Shown one piece after another: positions 44,218 through 53,284 of a DNA stretch of 64,000 nt (position 1 is its first letter; the number at the start of each line of letters is the position of its first letter). The position numbers were made by a program, and so were the translations under genes. The DNA comes from an uncultured Polaribacter sp. GTDB lineage: Bacteria; Bacteroidota; Bacteroidia; Flavobacteriales; Flavobacteriaceae. The notes under the pieces are model-generated. The model ran no database searches, was not told the DNA's origin, and saw only the letters and a list, made by a program, of their open reading frames with translations. The DNA is taken from assembly GCF_947497125.1 (NCBI RefSeq), contig NZ_CANMFI010000001.1, forward strand, positions 1 through 64,000. The letters run 5' to 3'.

Positions 44218-44300
44218 TAGCCCTGATAGAGCGGTTTGTTTAAGCTCTCACGCTTTTTTGCGTGAAGCGAGTAGCGAAAGCAGGTAATAGCTTCAAATAG
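44218..44300 (+). repeat. Flavobacterial interspersed repeat, copy C
   Basis: The head AGCCCTGATAGAGCGG aligns with that of copy A, and the tail AATAGCTTCAAATA is the same as in copy A. The middle is a hairpin (TCACGC 44248-44253 with GCGTGA 44260-44265). It lies between the PIG-L gene and the small membrane protein. Confidence 0.65.
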
Positions 44301-44306
44301 CAATAC

Positions 44307-44414
44307 ATGAATAGTAAAAAATATACTTGGAAAAAAGAGTACTCACTGGTTTTATTAGTGAATGTAGTTTACATAATTGTGTTTTATTGTATTACTAATT
44401 ATTATTCGTTTTAA
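44307..44414 (+). CDS. Small (35-residue) membrane protein
   Basis: A short open frame beginning MNSKKYTWKKEYSLVLLVN and ending ITNYYSF: a charged N terminus followed by one hydrophobic helix. It ends 2 bases before the symporter start, so it may be translated together with it. The intact frame, the spacing and the Lys-rich-then-hydrophobic layout support a real gene, perhaps a symporter subunit or assembly factor like DUF4212 in the later locus. Length makes the call tentative. Confidence 0.5.
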   Translation: MNSKKYTWKKEYSLVLLVNVVYIIVFYCITNYYSF

Positions 44415-44416
44415 AG

Positions 44417-46126
44417 ATGGAAATAGCAAGTAAATTACATCTTATCGATTGGGTAGTTTTATCGATTACCTTAATTTCTATTGTTGCCTACGGCACCTAT
44501 GTTACTAGAAAAAACAATAATGTAACCGATTATATTAAAGGAGGAAATGACTCTAAATGGTGGACGATAGGTTTGTCTGTAATGGCCACACAAGCAAGTG
44601 CTATTACTTTTTTATCTACGCCAGGCCAAGCGTTTGATAGCGGTATGGGATTTGTGCAATTTTACTTCGGATTGCCCATTGCGATGATTATTATTTGTGT
44701 CGTTTTTATACCTATTTATCATAAGTTAAAAGTTTATACAGCTTACGAATTTTTAGAAGGTAGGTTCGATTTAAAAACAAGAACTTTAGCGGCAATTTTG
44801 TTTTTAGTACAACGAGGTTTGGCTGCAGGAATTACCATTTTTGCCCCTGCAATTATTTTAAGTGCAGTATTAGGATGGGATTTGCTGTTGCTAAACATTA
44901 TTATTGGTGTACTAGTTATTATTTATACCGTTTCTGGTGGTACAAAAGCAGTAAACGTAACTCAAAAGCAACAAATGATTATCATTTTTATAGGAATGTT
45001 AATTGCTTTTTTTATGATTATGAGTCAGTTACCAGCCAATATAACTTTTACAAAAGCATTAGAAATTGCTGGTGCTAGTAATAAAATGGAGGTGTTAGAT
45101 TTCTCTTTTGATTTAAGCAATCGATATACCGTTTGGACAGGTATTTTAGGGGGTACATTTTTAATGTTATCTTATTTTGGTACAGATCAAAGCCAAGTAC
45201 AACGCTATTTGTCTGGTAAATCTATTAGAGAGAGTCAGTTAGGTTTAATTTTTAATGGGTTGTTAAAAATACCAATGCAGTTTTTTATTCTGCTAATTGG
45301 TGTAATGGTTTTTGTTTTTTATCAATTTAATCCATCGCCTTTAAACTTTAATCCGGGTGCAAATTCTGCTGTGCAAAACTCTAAATATGCCAATGAGTAT
45401 AGTGTATTAGAAACAAAGCATATTACGATAGAAAATACTAAAAAAGAGTTGTTAATTGATGGAGTTCAAAAAAAGGATGTGCAACTTTTACAAGAGTTAA
45501 ATTCTGCAGATGCAGCGATCAAACAACAATCAAAAGAAATCATTAATAAAATAGATGCCGAAAACGATCTTAAAAAAATAGAATCGAATGATAAAGATTA
45601 TGTATTTATTCATTTTATTTTAAACAATTTGCCAAGAGGATTGATTGGTCTTTTACTGGCTGTTATTTTATCTGCAGCAATGTCATCTACTGCATCAGAA
45701 TTAAATGCATTGGCAAGTACAACGGCTATAGATTTGTATAAGCGAAATGTATCATCACAAAAAAGTGAAGCTCATTTTGTAAAAGCATCTAAATGGTTTA
45801 CATTATTTTGGGGTATTATTGCTATAGGAGTTGCTTGTATTGCTAATTTATTTGATAATTTAATACAGCTGGTAAATATTATTGGCTCTATTTTTTATGG
45901 TAATGTTTTAGGTATTTTTTTATTGGCTTTCTTTATTAAATTTATTAAAGGGCATGCCGTTTTTCTTGCTGCATTAATAACACAAGCAATTATTATTAGT
46001 GTATTTATTTTAGATTGGTTGCCTTATTTATGGTTAAATTTATTAGGATGTGCTCTGGTGATGATGTTTGCAGTTCTTTTACAGACATTTGTTTTTTCTG
46101 ATAAAACTAAAACATCAAAAATTTAA
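44417..46126 (+). CDS. Sodium:solute symporter (SSS family)
   Basis: A 569-residue transporter with about 13-14 membrane segments. SSS motifs such as FLSTPGQAFDSGMGF, YTVSGGTKAVNVTQKQQ and FGTDQSQVQRYLSGKS are clear. Between two late helices is an unusual charged insert (about residues 318-395) rich in Lys, Glu and Asn. Neighbours (a deacetylase and a Gfo/Idh/MocA dehydrogenase) suggest a sugar or sugar derivative as substrate, though this is inference. Confidence 0.9.
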   Translation: MEIASKLHLIDWVVLSITLISIVAYGTYVTRKNNNVTDYIKGGNDSKWWTIGLSVMATQASAITFLSTPGQAFDSGMGFVQFYFGLPIAMIIICVVFIPIYHKLKVYTAYEFLEGRFDLKTRTLAAILFLVQRGLAAGITIFAPAIILSAVLGWDLLLLNIIIGVLVIIYTVSGGTKAVNVTQKQQMIIIFIGMLIAFFMIMSQLPANITFTKALEIAGASNKMEVLDFSFDLSNRYTVWTGILGGTFLMLSYFGTDQSQVQRYLSGKSIRESQLGLIFNGLLKIPMQFFILLIGVMVFVFYQFNPSPLNFNPGANSAVQNSKYANEYSVLETKHITIENTKKELLIDGVQKKDVQLLQELNSADAAIKQQSKEIINKIDAENDLKKIESNDKDYVFIHFILNNLPRGLIGLLLAVILSAAMSSTASELNALASTTAIDLYKRNVSSQKSEAHFVKASKWFTLFWGIIAIGVACIANLFDNLIQLVNIIGSIFYGNVLGIFLLAFFIKFIKGHAVFLAALITQAIIISVFILDWLPYLWLNLLGCALVMMFAVLLQTFVFSDKTKTSKI

Positions 46127-46143
46127 TATTATAGAATCATTAC

Positions 46144-47118
46144 ATGAAAGATAAAACGATACGTTGGGGAATTATAGGCTTAGGAAAAATAGCCAACAAA
46201 TTTGCTGCAGATTTGGCAACAGTGTCTAATTCTGAGTTAGCAGCCGTAGCTTCTAGAGATAAAGAAAAAGGAGTGGTTTTTGCCAATAAATACGCTGTAA
46301 AAAAAGTTTACAGCTCATATGAAGAACTTTCTAAAGACAACGAGATTGATGCTGTCTACATAGCGACACCGCATAGTTTTCATAAAGCGCATACGCTTCT
46401 TTGCCTTCAGCATAAAAAAGCGGTTTTATGTGAAAAACCTTTTGCAATGAATTTAGAAGAGGTAACAGAAATGATTGCTGTTGCTAAAACAAATAATGTA
46501 TTGTTAATGGAGGCTTTATGGACTTGTTTTTTACCTCATTTTAATTATGTTTTAAACTGTATTGAATCTAATACTTATGGTATTTTAACAAAGTTAGAAG
46601 CAGATTTTGGTTTTTATAAAGCGTTTGATACAGACAATAGGTTGTTTAAAAAAGAAGTTGGTGGTGGTAGTTTGTTAGACATTGGTATTTATCCAATTTT
46701 TACCGCTTTATGTGCTTTAGGAATTCCTAATGAAATAGATGCAAGTGCTACTTTTTTTAAAAATGGTGCAGATGCTACTTGTAATATGATTTTTAATTAC
46801 AACAAGGCAACCGCTATTTTAAAAAGCTCTTTAATAGAAGATACACCTACAGAAGCTGTTTTTACTTTCGAAAAAGCCGTTGTAAAAATGAACACACAGT
46901 TTCATGCACCAACTACTATTACTATTCTTAAAGACGGTAAAGAAAAGCATGTTAATTTTAAGACCAATACAATTGGTTATAGTTTTGAAATAGCTCATTT
47001 TAATGCTCTTTTAAGAGCAGGAAAAAAAGAGAGTGATGTTGTTTCTTTTGATTTTTCTAAAACTTTAATAAAAACCTTAGATCAGGTAAGATCTATTATA
47101 GGATTGTCTTATTCATAA
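46144..47118 (+). CDS. Gfo/Idh/MocA family oxidoreductase
   Basis: A 324-residue NAD(P)-dependent dehydrogenase. The N-terminal Rossmann motif is WGIIGLGKIANKFA, and AVLCEKPFAMN gives the family's EKP lysine. The C-terminal alpha/beta domain includes GGGSLLDIGIYPI. The family oxidises sugars, inositols or trans-dihydrodiols. It starts 17 bases after the symporter and should be in the same operon. The terminator at 47123 ends the transcript. Confidence 0.9.
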   Translation: MKDKTIRWGIIGLGKIANKFAADLATVSNSELAAVASRDKEKGVVFANKYAVKKVYSSYEELSKDNEIDAVYIATPHSFHKAHTLLCLQHKKAVLCEKPFAMNLEEVTEMIAVAKTNNVLLMEALWTCFLPHFNYVLNCIESNTYGILTKLEADFGFYKAFDTDNRLFKKEVGGGSLLDIGIYPIFTALCALGIPNEIDASATFFKNGADATCNMIFNYNKATAILKSSLIEDTPTEAVFTFEKAVVKMNTQFHAPTTITILKDGKEKHVNFKTNTIGYSFEIAHFNALLRAGKKESDVVSFDFSKTLIKTLDQVRSIIGLSYS

Positions 47119-47122
47119 AAAA

Positions 47123-47149
47123 AAATCTCAAGCATTACACTTGAGATTT
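47123..47149. terminator. Bidirectional terminator, dehydrogenase / DUF2911 gene
   Basis: A perfect 10-bp stem (AAATCTCAAG / CTTGAGATTT) with a 7-base loop and flanking A/T tracts, between convergent genes. Confidence 0.8.
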
Positions 47150-47172
47150 CGTTTTCTATTGTTTAATTAAAA

Positions 47173-48021
47173 TTACAACGCTCCCCATTCTTTTAAAGAA
47201 GCTTTATTCATTTTGATATAGCCAGTATTGTTTGCTTTTTCTGCATATTTTAATGATGCTTTAGCAGCAGCAATTGCGCCTTTAGTATTTCCTGCTTTTG
47301 CGTGTATTAAAGATTGTTGTCTTAAATACCAAAATTTAGGGGCATCCGAAGTCATTTTTACAGCTTCGTCTATCCAAGTTTGTGCTTTTTTAATGTCTTT
47401 GTTGGCTTGTAAATAATACACTGCTGCTGCATACATATCGTTTGCAGAAGGTCCGTTCATTACATTTTCTATATTTTTTGAAACCATTTTGTCTGTTGGT
47501 GTTTCAAACTTTAAGCCAACATAGGTGTTTTCCCATAAAATACCTAAGACTGCAGAGTTGTTAGTTATGTCATCAAAAGTAATGGTAAATGTTTCAATAA
47601 GCATTGGTATTTGCTGCGCTGTTACAGTTGTTTTTGCCGCTATTTTAGTTTCGTCCCAAACACGAGGTGTGCCCCAATTTGTAGCGTCACTGTATAAAAT
47701 AATGTCCCAATTTTCTTCTCTTGGTATGGTGTATAAAGCATAGGTTCCTGCTTTTATTGTTTTACCATCAACCATAAAATCTGTAGAAAAGGTAAGTTTT
47801 GTATTCTCATTTGCACCCGTTCGCCAAACTTTACCATAGTCTTCTAAACCACCAAATATTTTTCTTCCTTTTACATTTGGTCTACTGTATTCTAATGTAA
47901 TATTTGTTAAACCAACAATTTGTTCTGTTTTTTGAAACGTACTTGGTGCTGGTGTTTTTATTTGTGCGTTTACAGAAAAGGCAAAAATAAGCAGGCATAA
48001 ACTTGTAATTATTTTTTTCAT
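47173..48021 (-). CDS. DUF2911 domain exported protein
   Basis: A 282-residue exported protein with signal peptide MKKIITSLCLLIFAFSVNAQ. The DUF2911 domain covers about residues 30-165 (ITLEYSRPNVKGRKIFGG, VWRTGANENTKLTFSTDF). The C-terminal 90 residues have TPR-like repeats (KAQTWIDEAVKM, KGAIAAAKASLKYAEKA). The function of DUF2911 is unknown. Stand-alone gene. Confidence 0.88.
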   Translation of the reverse strand: MKKIITSLCLLIFAFSVNAQIKTPAPSTFQKTEQIVGLTNITLEYSRPNVKGRKIFGGLEDYGKVWRTGANENTKLTFSTDFMVDGKTIKAGTYALYTIPREENWDIILYSDATNWGTPRVWDETKIAAKTTVTAQQIPMLIETFTITFDDITNNSAVLGILWENTYVGLKFETPTDKMVSKNIENVMNGPSANDMYAAAVYYLQANKDIKKAQTWIDEAVKMTSDAPKFWYLRQQSLIHAKAGNTKGAIAAAKASLKYAEKANNTGYIKMNKASLKEWGAL

Positions 48022-48097
48022 AAATTAATGTTTTTAATTTTATAAAATTACAATTTCAAAAAAAGAGAAACGTTAACAAAAACTTAAAAAGGGATTG

Positions 48098-48105
48098 TAT
48101 CTTTG
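48098..48105 (+). promoter_or_regulatory. -7 element of the SDR gene
   Basis: TATCTTTG ends 18 bases before the ATG at 48124; the alternative TTG start at 48103 overlaps it and is rejected. Confidence 0.55.
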
Positions 48106-48123
48106 TGCTTTACACTAATTTTT

Positions 48124-48885
48124 ATGAACAATATAAGTATTTTAGGTTGTGGTTGGCTGGGTAAGCCTTTGGCTGTTTCTTTTTTAGAAGATGGTTTTTC
48201 TGTAAAAGGATCTACCACTTCTGATGAGAGGATAGAGGAGTTAGAAGCTTTGGGGATTGAAACTCATTTGGTAAATATTTCTGAATTTGAAGAGTTTGAT
48301 TATTTTTTAGAGTCAGATATTTTAATAATTGCCATTACTTCTAAAGACGTTGATGGTTTTGAGAATTTGATTTCTCAAATTCAAAATTCTTCTATACAAA
48401 AAGTTATTTTTATTAGTTCTACCTCGGTTTACCCGATGTCTAACAAAATAATGACAGAACTAGAACCTGTTTTAAAGACGCCATTAACTGAAATAGAAAA
48501 CTTATTTAGACAAAACAATTTCTTCGAAACTACAATTATTCGTTTTGCGGGGTTGTTTGGTGGAGACAGACATCCTGCCAACTGGTTTAAAAACGGACGT
48601 AAAATTCCGCAACCAAAAGGGTTTGTAAACATGATTCACAGAGAAGATTGTATTGAAATTATTCATACAGTTATTGCTCAAAACTCTTGGAATAGAACTT
48701 TTAATGCTTGTTCTAACCATCATCCTACAAGAAGTGAGTTTTATATAAATGCAAAACTTAGTAAAAATTTAGAACTTCCAGAATTTGAAGACAATGAAGA
48801 AGTGAAATGGAAAATTATAAGCTCTAAAAAACTTCAAAATATTTTAGATTATACATTTATTCATGACGATTTGCTGTCTATTTAA
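48124..48885 (+). CDS. NAD(P)-binding SDR-type epimerase-like protein (YeeZ-like)
   Basis: A 253-residue Rossmann protein. The dinucleotide motif is ISILGCGWLGKPLAVSF (G-x-G-x-x-G), with IFISSTSVYP in the SDR Ser/Tyr position and a C-terminal domain typical of extended SDRs. E. coli YeeZ is the nearest named relative I recall; the substrate is unknown. Start at the ATG is preferred because of the promoter. It converges on gldG. Confidence 0.82.
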   Translation: MNNISILGCGWLGKPLAVSFLEDGFSVKGSTTSDERIEELEALGIETHLVNISEFEEFDYFLESDILIIAITSKDVDGFENLISQIQNSSIQKVIFISSTSVYPMSNKIMTELEPVLKTPLTEIENLFRQNNFFETTIIRFAGLFGGDRHPANWFKNGRKIPQPKGFVNMIHREDCIEIIHTVIAQNSWNRTFNACSNHHPTRSEFYINAKLSKNLELPEFEDNEEVKWKIISSKKLQNILDYTFIHDDLLSI

Positions 48886-48923
48886 CCTAAAAATTATTGT
48901 TACATTTTGTAATCTATAAAAAG

Positions 48924-50567
48924 TTACAATGTATATTTTCGTTTTCTTAAGTAATTGAAAATAAATCCGAAAATAAATAAAACCAAAATAGGTAGAACAA
49001 CATTTAAAGACTGCCAAAAACTTCTTTCTTTGTATGCTTTTTGCTTGTTTAAGGTTTTTATTTTTAATGTTTTGTTTCGTAGTTTCATTAAGCCATCATC
49101 ATCTAATAAAAAAGAAATACAATTTAAAAGAAAATCTTTGTTGCCAAATGTTTCATTGGTCCATTTATCTCTATTTAAATCGAAGGGTTGTTCTTTTAAA
49201 AGTTGATTTTTACCTACGTCACCGTCTGCAATAACAATCATTTTATTTTTAATAAATTTTTCTTCGTAAAGATTTGTTTCAAAGGGTTTTATTCTATTTT
49301 TATAGGCAGATTTAAAATTACCTTCTAGTAAAACAGCAAATAGTTGGCTGCCATCTGTATACTCTTTTTCGTTTACTTTTTCTGCAATGCTCTGTAATTC
49401 TACAATTGTAGGTGTGCCTACTTTTTTAGTTAAAAGTGAACTTGTTAAAAGTGGCGTTTTTTTAAGGTTATTTTTTAAAGTATCGATAGCGCTCACAAAT
49501 TGTAACCTTACAGGAGCAATGTTTTTTGTAATTTCATGATTTGGATTCCCATTCACTAACGGATGATAAAACCATTCTATGTTTTTAAATTGAGTTTGAT
49601 TGCCAATATTACCTGTGGCTAAAGGTATTTTAGCAGCATACAAATCTTTAATTAAGTGAGTGTTTATTCGAACTCCATAAGAAAACAGTAAATCTGTAAG
49701 CGCTAAATCTCTTGGGTATGCAAGTAATTTACCTTCTTTAAGCAAGCTATCTTGTTCTGCTTGTACGTTGTCTATCATCCAAAGAGTTTTACCACCATTG
49801 GTAATAAACTGGTCTAGTAAAAATTTTTCTTTTTCGGTAAATTTTTCTGTAGGTTTTGCAATTATAGCAAGGTCTAAGGTTGATATATCTGTTAGGGTTT
49901 GTGCAGCATTAGTTGCAACAGAGTCTAGCGTAAATTTAGCTAGTTTGTGCTTTTTTGCTACTTCGCTTAAAAAGCTATAAATATAAATGTCGTTTAATTC
50001 ACCATTGCCAGTTAATACTGCTACTTTTTTTTCTGAAGTTTTACTAATGGCATGTATTGCATTAGAAAAACAATACTCTAAATTTTCAATAGCTTTTTCT
50101 AACTGTTCATCTTCCGATGCTACAATTGCATTGGGCAATAAAGAAACTTTGTTAGCTTTGTTTTTAAAAGAAATTTCTGCCCATGGAAAAATAATTGCTT
50201 CAGATAGTTTACCAGCTTCTTCTACTGTTAATTGACTAGGCATCATTCCTTTTTTAATTAGCCTTTCCCTTAAGTTGTCTGGGTTTATAAAATTAATTTT
50301 TATTAGTTTATTTACGGCTGCTACTTCCTCTAAATATTGTTTGGTTTCTAATTGAAGTCTCTTAAATTCAGAAGGAAAATCGCCTTCTAAATAAACAGAG
50401 ATATAAAGAGGTTCTTTAACTTTGGTAAGAATGTTTTTAGTTGTTTCAGAAAGAGTGTATCTCTTGTTTTCTGTAAAATCGAATCGTTTATAAAAAGACT
50501 GATTTAGGATGTTTAAGAGTATTAAACCTATAAAAATAGATGCTATTTTTTTTGTTTTCTTATTCAT
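48924..50567 (-). CDS. gldG: Gliding motility ABC transporter component GldG
   Basis: A 547-residue protein that, with GldF and GldA, forms an ABC system needed for gliding in Flavobacterium. It has an N-terminal membrane helix (ASIFIGLILLNILNQSF), a large periplasmic domain starting FDFTENKRYTLSETTKNIL, which is the GldG/DUF4350-like part, and a C-terminal helix (VLPILVLFIFGFIFNYL). The start at 50567 overlaps the gldF stop by 8 bases. No ATPase gene (gldA) is in the window. Confidence 0.92.
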   Translation of the reverse strand: MNKKTKKIASIFIGLILLNILNQSFYKRFDFTENKRYTLSETTKNILTKVKEPLYISVYLEGDFPSEFKRLQLETKQYLEEVAAVNKLIKINFINPDNLRERLIKKGMMPSQLTVEEAGKLSEAIIFPWAEISFKNKANKVSLLPNAIVASEDEQLEKAIENLEYCFSNAIHAISKTSEKKVAVLTGNGELNDIYIYSFLSEVAKKHKLAKFTLDSVATNAAQTLTDISTLDLAIIAKPTEKFTEKEKFLLDQFITNGGKTLWMIDNVQAEQDSLLKEGKLLAYPRDLALTDLLFSYGVRINTHLIKDLYAAKIPLATGNIGNQTQFKNIEWFYHPLVNGNPNHEITKNIAPVRLQFVSAIDTLKNNLKKTPLLTSSLLTKKVGTPTIVELQSIAEKVNEKEYTDGSQLFAVLLEGNFKSAYKNRIKPFETNLYEEKFIKNKMIVIADGDVGKNQLLKEQPFDLNRDKWTNETFGNKDFLLNCISFLLDDDGLMKLRNKTLKIKTLNKQKAYKERSFWQSLNVVLPILVLFIFGFIFNYLRKRKYTL

Positions 50568-51276
50568 TTTCGATTCTAGTTTTAGTAACAAATAAAAAGA
50601 AAACGGTTATACTTATAAAGTAGATGATGTCTCTACTGTCTAATACACCTCTAGAAATGCTTCTATAATGTTCGTAAATGCCTATTTTTTTGATTGATAA
50701 GTCCGTATCAAAAGAATTGGCAATAGCATCAAAACCAAAAAATAAGAAAAAGGTTATTAATACTCCTAAAATAAATGCAACTATTTGGTTTTTAGAGAGT
50801 GTAGAGGTAAATAATCCGATAGATATATAAGTTGCAGTTAAAAATAAAAGGCCTAAATACGAGCCAAATGTACTCCCGAAATCAATATTTCCGGTAGTAT
50901 TACTTAATTGGTAAATGGTGTATACGTATATTAAGGTTGGTATTAAAGCAGTTAAAACTAAAAGCAGTGCTGCTGTAAATTTACCCAAAACAATTTGCCA
51001 ACTAGAAATTGGTTTTGTTTTTAGTAGCTCTATGGTTCCGTTATTAAATTCATCTGCAAAACTTTTCATTGTAATTGCAGGTATTAAAAATAAAAATAAC
51101 CAAGGCGATAAGTAAAAGAAAGCATTTAAGTCTGCAAAACCAGCGTTTAAGATGTTAAAATCGCTTTTAAAAATCCATAGAAATAAACCATTAATCAATA
51201 AAAATACACCAACTACTAAATAGGCAATTGTGCTTGCAAAAAACGAGTTGAATTCTTTTTTTAGAATGGGTATCAA
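50560..51276 (-). CDS. gldF: Gliding motility ABC transporter permease GldF
   Basis: A 238-residue ABC-2 type permease with six membrane segments, beginning IPILKKEFNSFFASTIAYLV and containing WLFLFLIPAITMKSFADE and FNNGTIELLKTKP, the typical ABC-2 amphipathic block. It precedes gldG in the order known from Flavobacterium johnsoniae. The SAM hydrolase gene follows upstream on the same strand, about 50 bases away. Confidence 0.93.
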   Translation of the reverse strand: MIPILKKEFNSFFASTIAYLVVGVFLLINGLFLWIFKSDFNILNAGFADLNAFFYLSPWLFLFLIPAITMKSFADEFNNGTIELLKTKPISSWQIVLGKFTAALLLVLTALIPTLIYVYTIYQLSNTTGNIDFGSTFGSYLGLLFLTATYISIGLFTSTLSKNQIVAFILGVLITFFLFFGFDAIANSFDTDLSIKKIGIYEHYRSISRGVLDSRDIIYFISITVFFLFVTKTRIENE

Positions 51277-51325
51277 ATTATTGTTTTTATTAGTTTTAAA
51301 GTTTAACTCTTTTTAAAAATGCATA

Positions 51326-52186
51326 TTAATTTAAAGTAGTGTATTCACTTTTAGGAGTGTCTATAAAATTGATTACAATAATATCTCTATATTCAAGTCC
51401 TAATAAAGAATTTGCACCACCAACAGTATCAGAATTACTTCTGTAAATAGCAATTTCTAAATATGAAGCAGAGTTAAAAAGGGCTAATTTTTGACCCTCA
51501 AATTGCTGATTGCTATAACCGCTATTGCTAGCAATTTCGTTATACTTCGAAAATATTTTAGTAAATTCATGTTTTTTAGAAATAATTTTAAAATCTCTTC
51601 CTTTGCCAACATCAGCAAACATTTTTTCACTAATATTTGAAATTGCATTTCCGTAATTGTCAATGTAAATAACGCCACCAACAATTTGGTTTTCTGTTTG
51701 ATTTACTTTGGGCTGAATTTCAGTAATTTTTTTATAGTCTGTAATTTCCTTTCCAATAACTGTTAAATTGCCGCCTCTGCCAATAAAACAAGCAACTTGC
51801 ACAAAAACATCTAACACAGGAAAACTACTTTCTATGCGGTCATGAATATTTATTTCTACAATTTTAGCAGGTTTAATTTCTGCTGCAATCATAGAAATTA
51901 AACCATTGTCTGGGCATACAAAAAAATGACCGTCTAATTCTAAAGCAATGTGTTTGTTTTCTTCACTTAACTCAGAATCTACCCCAACAATATGCACCGT
52001 TCCTTTAGGGAAACTCTTGTAAGAATTTTTAATAATATAAGCAGTTTCTGTAATGTTAAACGGAGATATTTCATGAGTAATATCTACAATTTTAGCTTCA
52101 GGTAACTCTGTATAGATAGCTCCTTTAACAGCGCCAACAAAGTGGTCTTTGGTGCCAAAATCTGTAGTAAGAGTTATAATAGACAT
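51326..52186 (-). CDS. S-adenosylmethionine hydrolase (DUF62 family)
   Basis: A 286-residue protein of the SAM hydroxide adenosyltransferase family, related to fluorinase and chlorinase. It begins IITLTTDFGTKDHFVGAVKG, with the Asp of TDFG at the SAM-binding site, and FPKGTVHIVGVDSE and FVCPDNGLIS follow. Most members use water to release adenosine and methionine. I see no sign of halide specificity. The neighbours gldFG and phoH are common for it in flavobacteria. Confidence 0.88.
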   Translation of the reverse strand: MSIITLTTDFGTKDHFVGAVKGAIYTELPEAKIVDITHEISPFNITETAYIIKNSYKSFPKGTVHIVGVDSELSEENKHIALELDGHFFVCPDNGLISMIAAEIKPAKIVEINIHDRIESSFPVLDVFVQVACFIGRGGNLTVIGKEITDYKKITEIQPKVNQTENQIVGGVIYIDNYGNAISNISEKMFADVGKGRDFKIISKKHEFTKIFSKYNEIASNSGYSNQQFEGQKLALFNSASYLEIAIYRSNSDTVGGANSLLGLEYRDIIVINFIDTPKSEYTTLN

Positions 52187-52237
52187 TTATTTACTGCTGT
52201 TAATTAAGTTGTGTAAAAGTTCTGAATTATTTTACGC

Positions 52238-52245
52238 AAATCTAA
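52238..52245 (-). promoter_or_regulatory. -7 element of the SAM hydrolase / gldF / gldG unit
   Basis: TAGATTTG on the minus strand, 51 bases upstream of the SAM hydrolase start. Confidence 0.5.
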
Positions 52246-52316
52246 TCAATTTAGAAATTTTATTCATTATTTTTAAATGAAATTAAAAATGCTTTTTAAC
52301 AATTAAAAATAAACAT

Positions 52317-53270
52317 TTGAACGAACGCATTATAGAGTTAGAAGAAATAAATCCAAAAGATTTTTTTGGTACAAACAATAGTACCATAGAGCAATTAAAA
52401 AGATATTTCCCAAAAATAAAGATTGTTGCTAGAGGTTCTCATATGAAAATTTATGGTGCATCTGATGTATTGGATGAATTTGAAATTCGTATGGAGAGGT
52501 TGATAAAGTATTTCAATCGCTACAATAAATTAGATGAAAATAGCATAGAGCGTATTTTAACTTCTACAGGAAATGACGAAAAACTCGCAGCATCAAAAAA
52601 CTCTAAAGAAGTTTTGGTACATGGTGTTTCTGGTAGATTGATTAAAGCCCAAACCGAAAACCAACGCAAAATGGTTACTTTAATGGCAAAAAATGACATG
52701 TTATTTGCTGTTGGACCTGCAGGTACTGGTAAAACTTACACCGCTGTTGCTTTGGCTGTAAAAGCACTTAAAGAAAAAGAGGTTAGACGTATTATTTTAA
52801 CGAGACCAGCAGTAGAATCTGGTGAAAATTTAGGTTTTTTACCTGGTGATTTAAAAGAAAAATTAGACCCGTACATGCAGCCGTTGTACGATGCCTTACG
52901 AGACATGATTCCGCATGAAAGGTTAGAGTCTCACTTAGAAAAAGGTGTCATACAAATTGCACCTTTGGCGTTTATGCGAGGTAGAACTTTAGACAATGCA
53001 TTTGTAATTTTAGATGAAGCACAAAATACCACTCACAATCAAATGAAAATGTTTTTGACTAGAATGGGAAAAAGCGCCAAGTTTATTATTACTGGAGATC
53101 CTGGTCAGATAGATTTACCTAGAAAACAAGTTTCTGGGTTAAAAGAGTCTTTACTTGCACTAAAAGACATTGAAGGCATTGCACAAGTCTATTTAGATGA
53201 TAAAGATGTGGTAAGACATCGATTGGTAAAACAAATAATTTCTGCCTATAAGAGCATCGAGACAGAATAA
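52317..53270 (+). CDS. PhoH-like ATPase
   Basis: A 317-residue protein with an N-terminal RNA-binding-like segment and a C-terminal ATPase. Walker A is GPAGTGKTYTAVAL (about 132-145), FLPGDLKEKLDPYMQPLYDA follows, and Walker B is VILDEAQNTT near 231. PhoH/YbeZ proteins are linked to RNA metabolism and ribosome maturation. The start is a TTG at 52317, chosen because the conserved N terminus (NERIIELEEI) begins right there and no nearby in-frame ATG exists before it. Confidence 0.9.
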   Translation: MNERIIELEEINPKDFFGTNNSTIEQLKRYFPKIKIVARGSHMKIYGASDVLDEFEIRMERLIKYFNRYNKLDENSIERILTSTGNDEKLAASKNSKEVLVHGVSGRLIKAQTENQRKMVTLMAKNDMLFAVGPAGTGKTYTAVALAVKALKEKEVRRIILTRPAVESGENLGFLPGDLKEKLDPYMQPLYDALRDMIPHERLESHLEKGVIQIAPLAFMRGRTLDNAFVILDEAQNTTHNQMKMFLTRMGKSAKFIITGDPGQIDLPRKQVSGLKESLLALKDIEGIAQVYLDDKDVVRHRLVKQIISAYKSIETE

Positions 53271-53284
53271 TTGGTTTTTGGTTT

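Noticed and set aside
51326..52186. SAM-dependent chlorinase or fluorinase
   Set aside because: The family is mostly SAM hydrolases, and nothing in the sequence or neighbours points to halogen chemistry.
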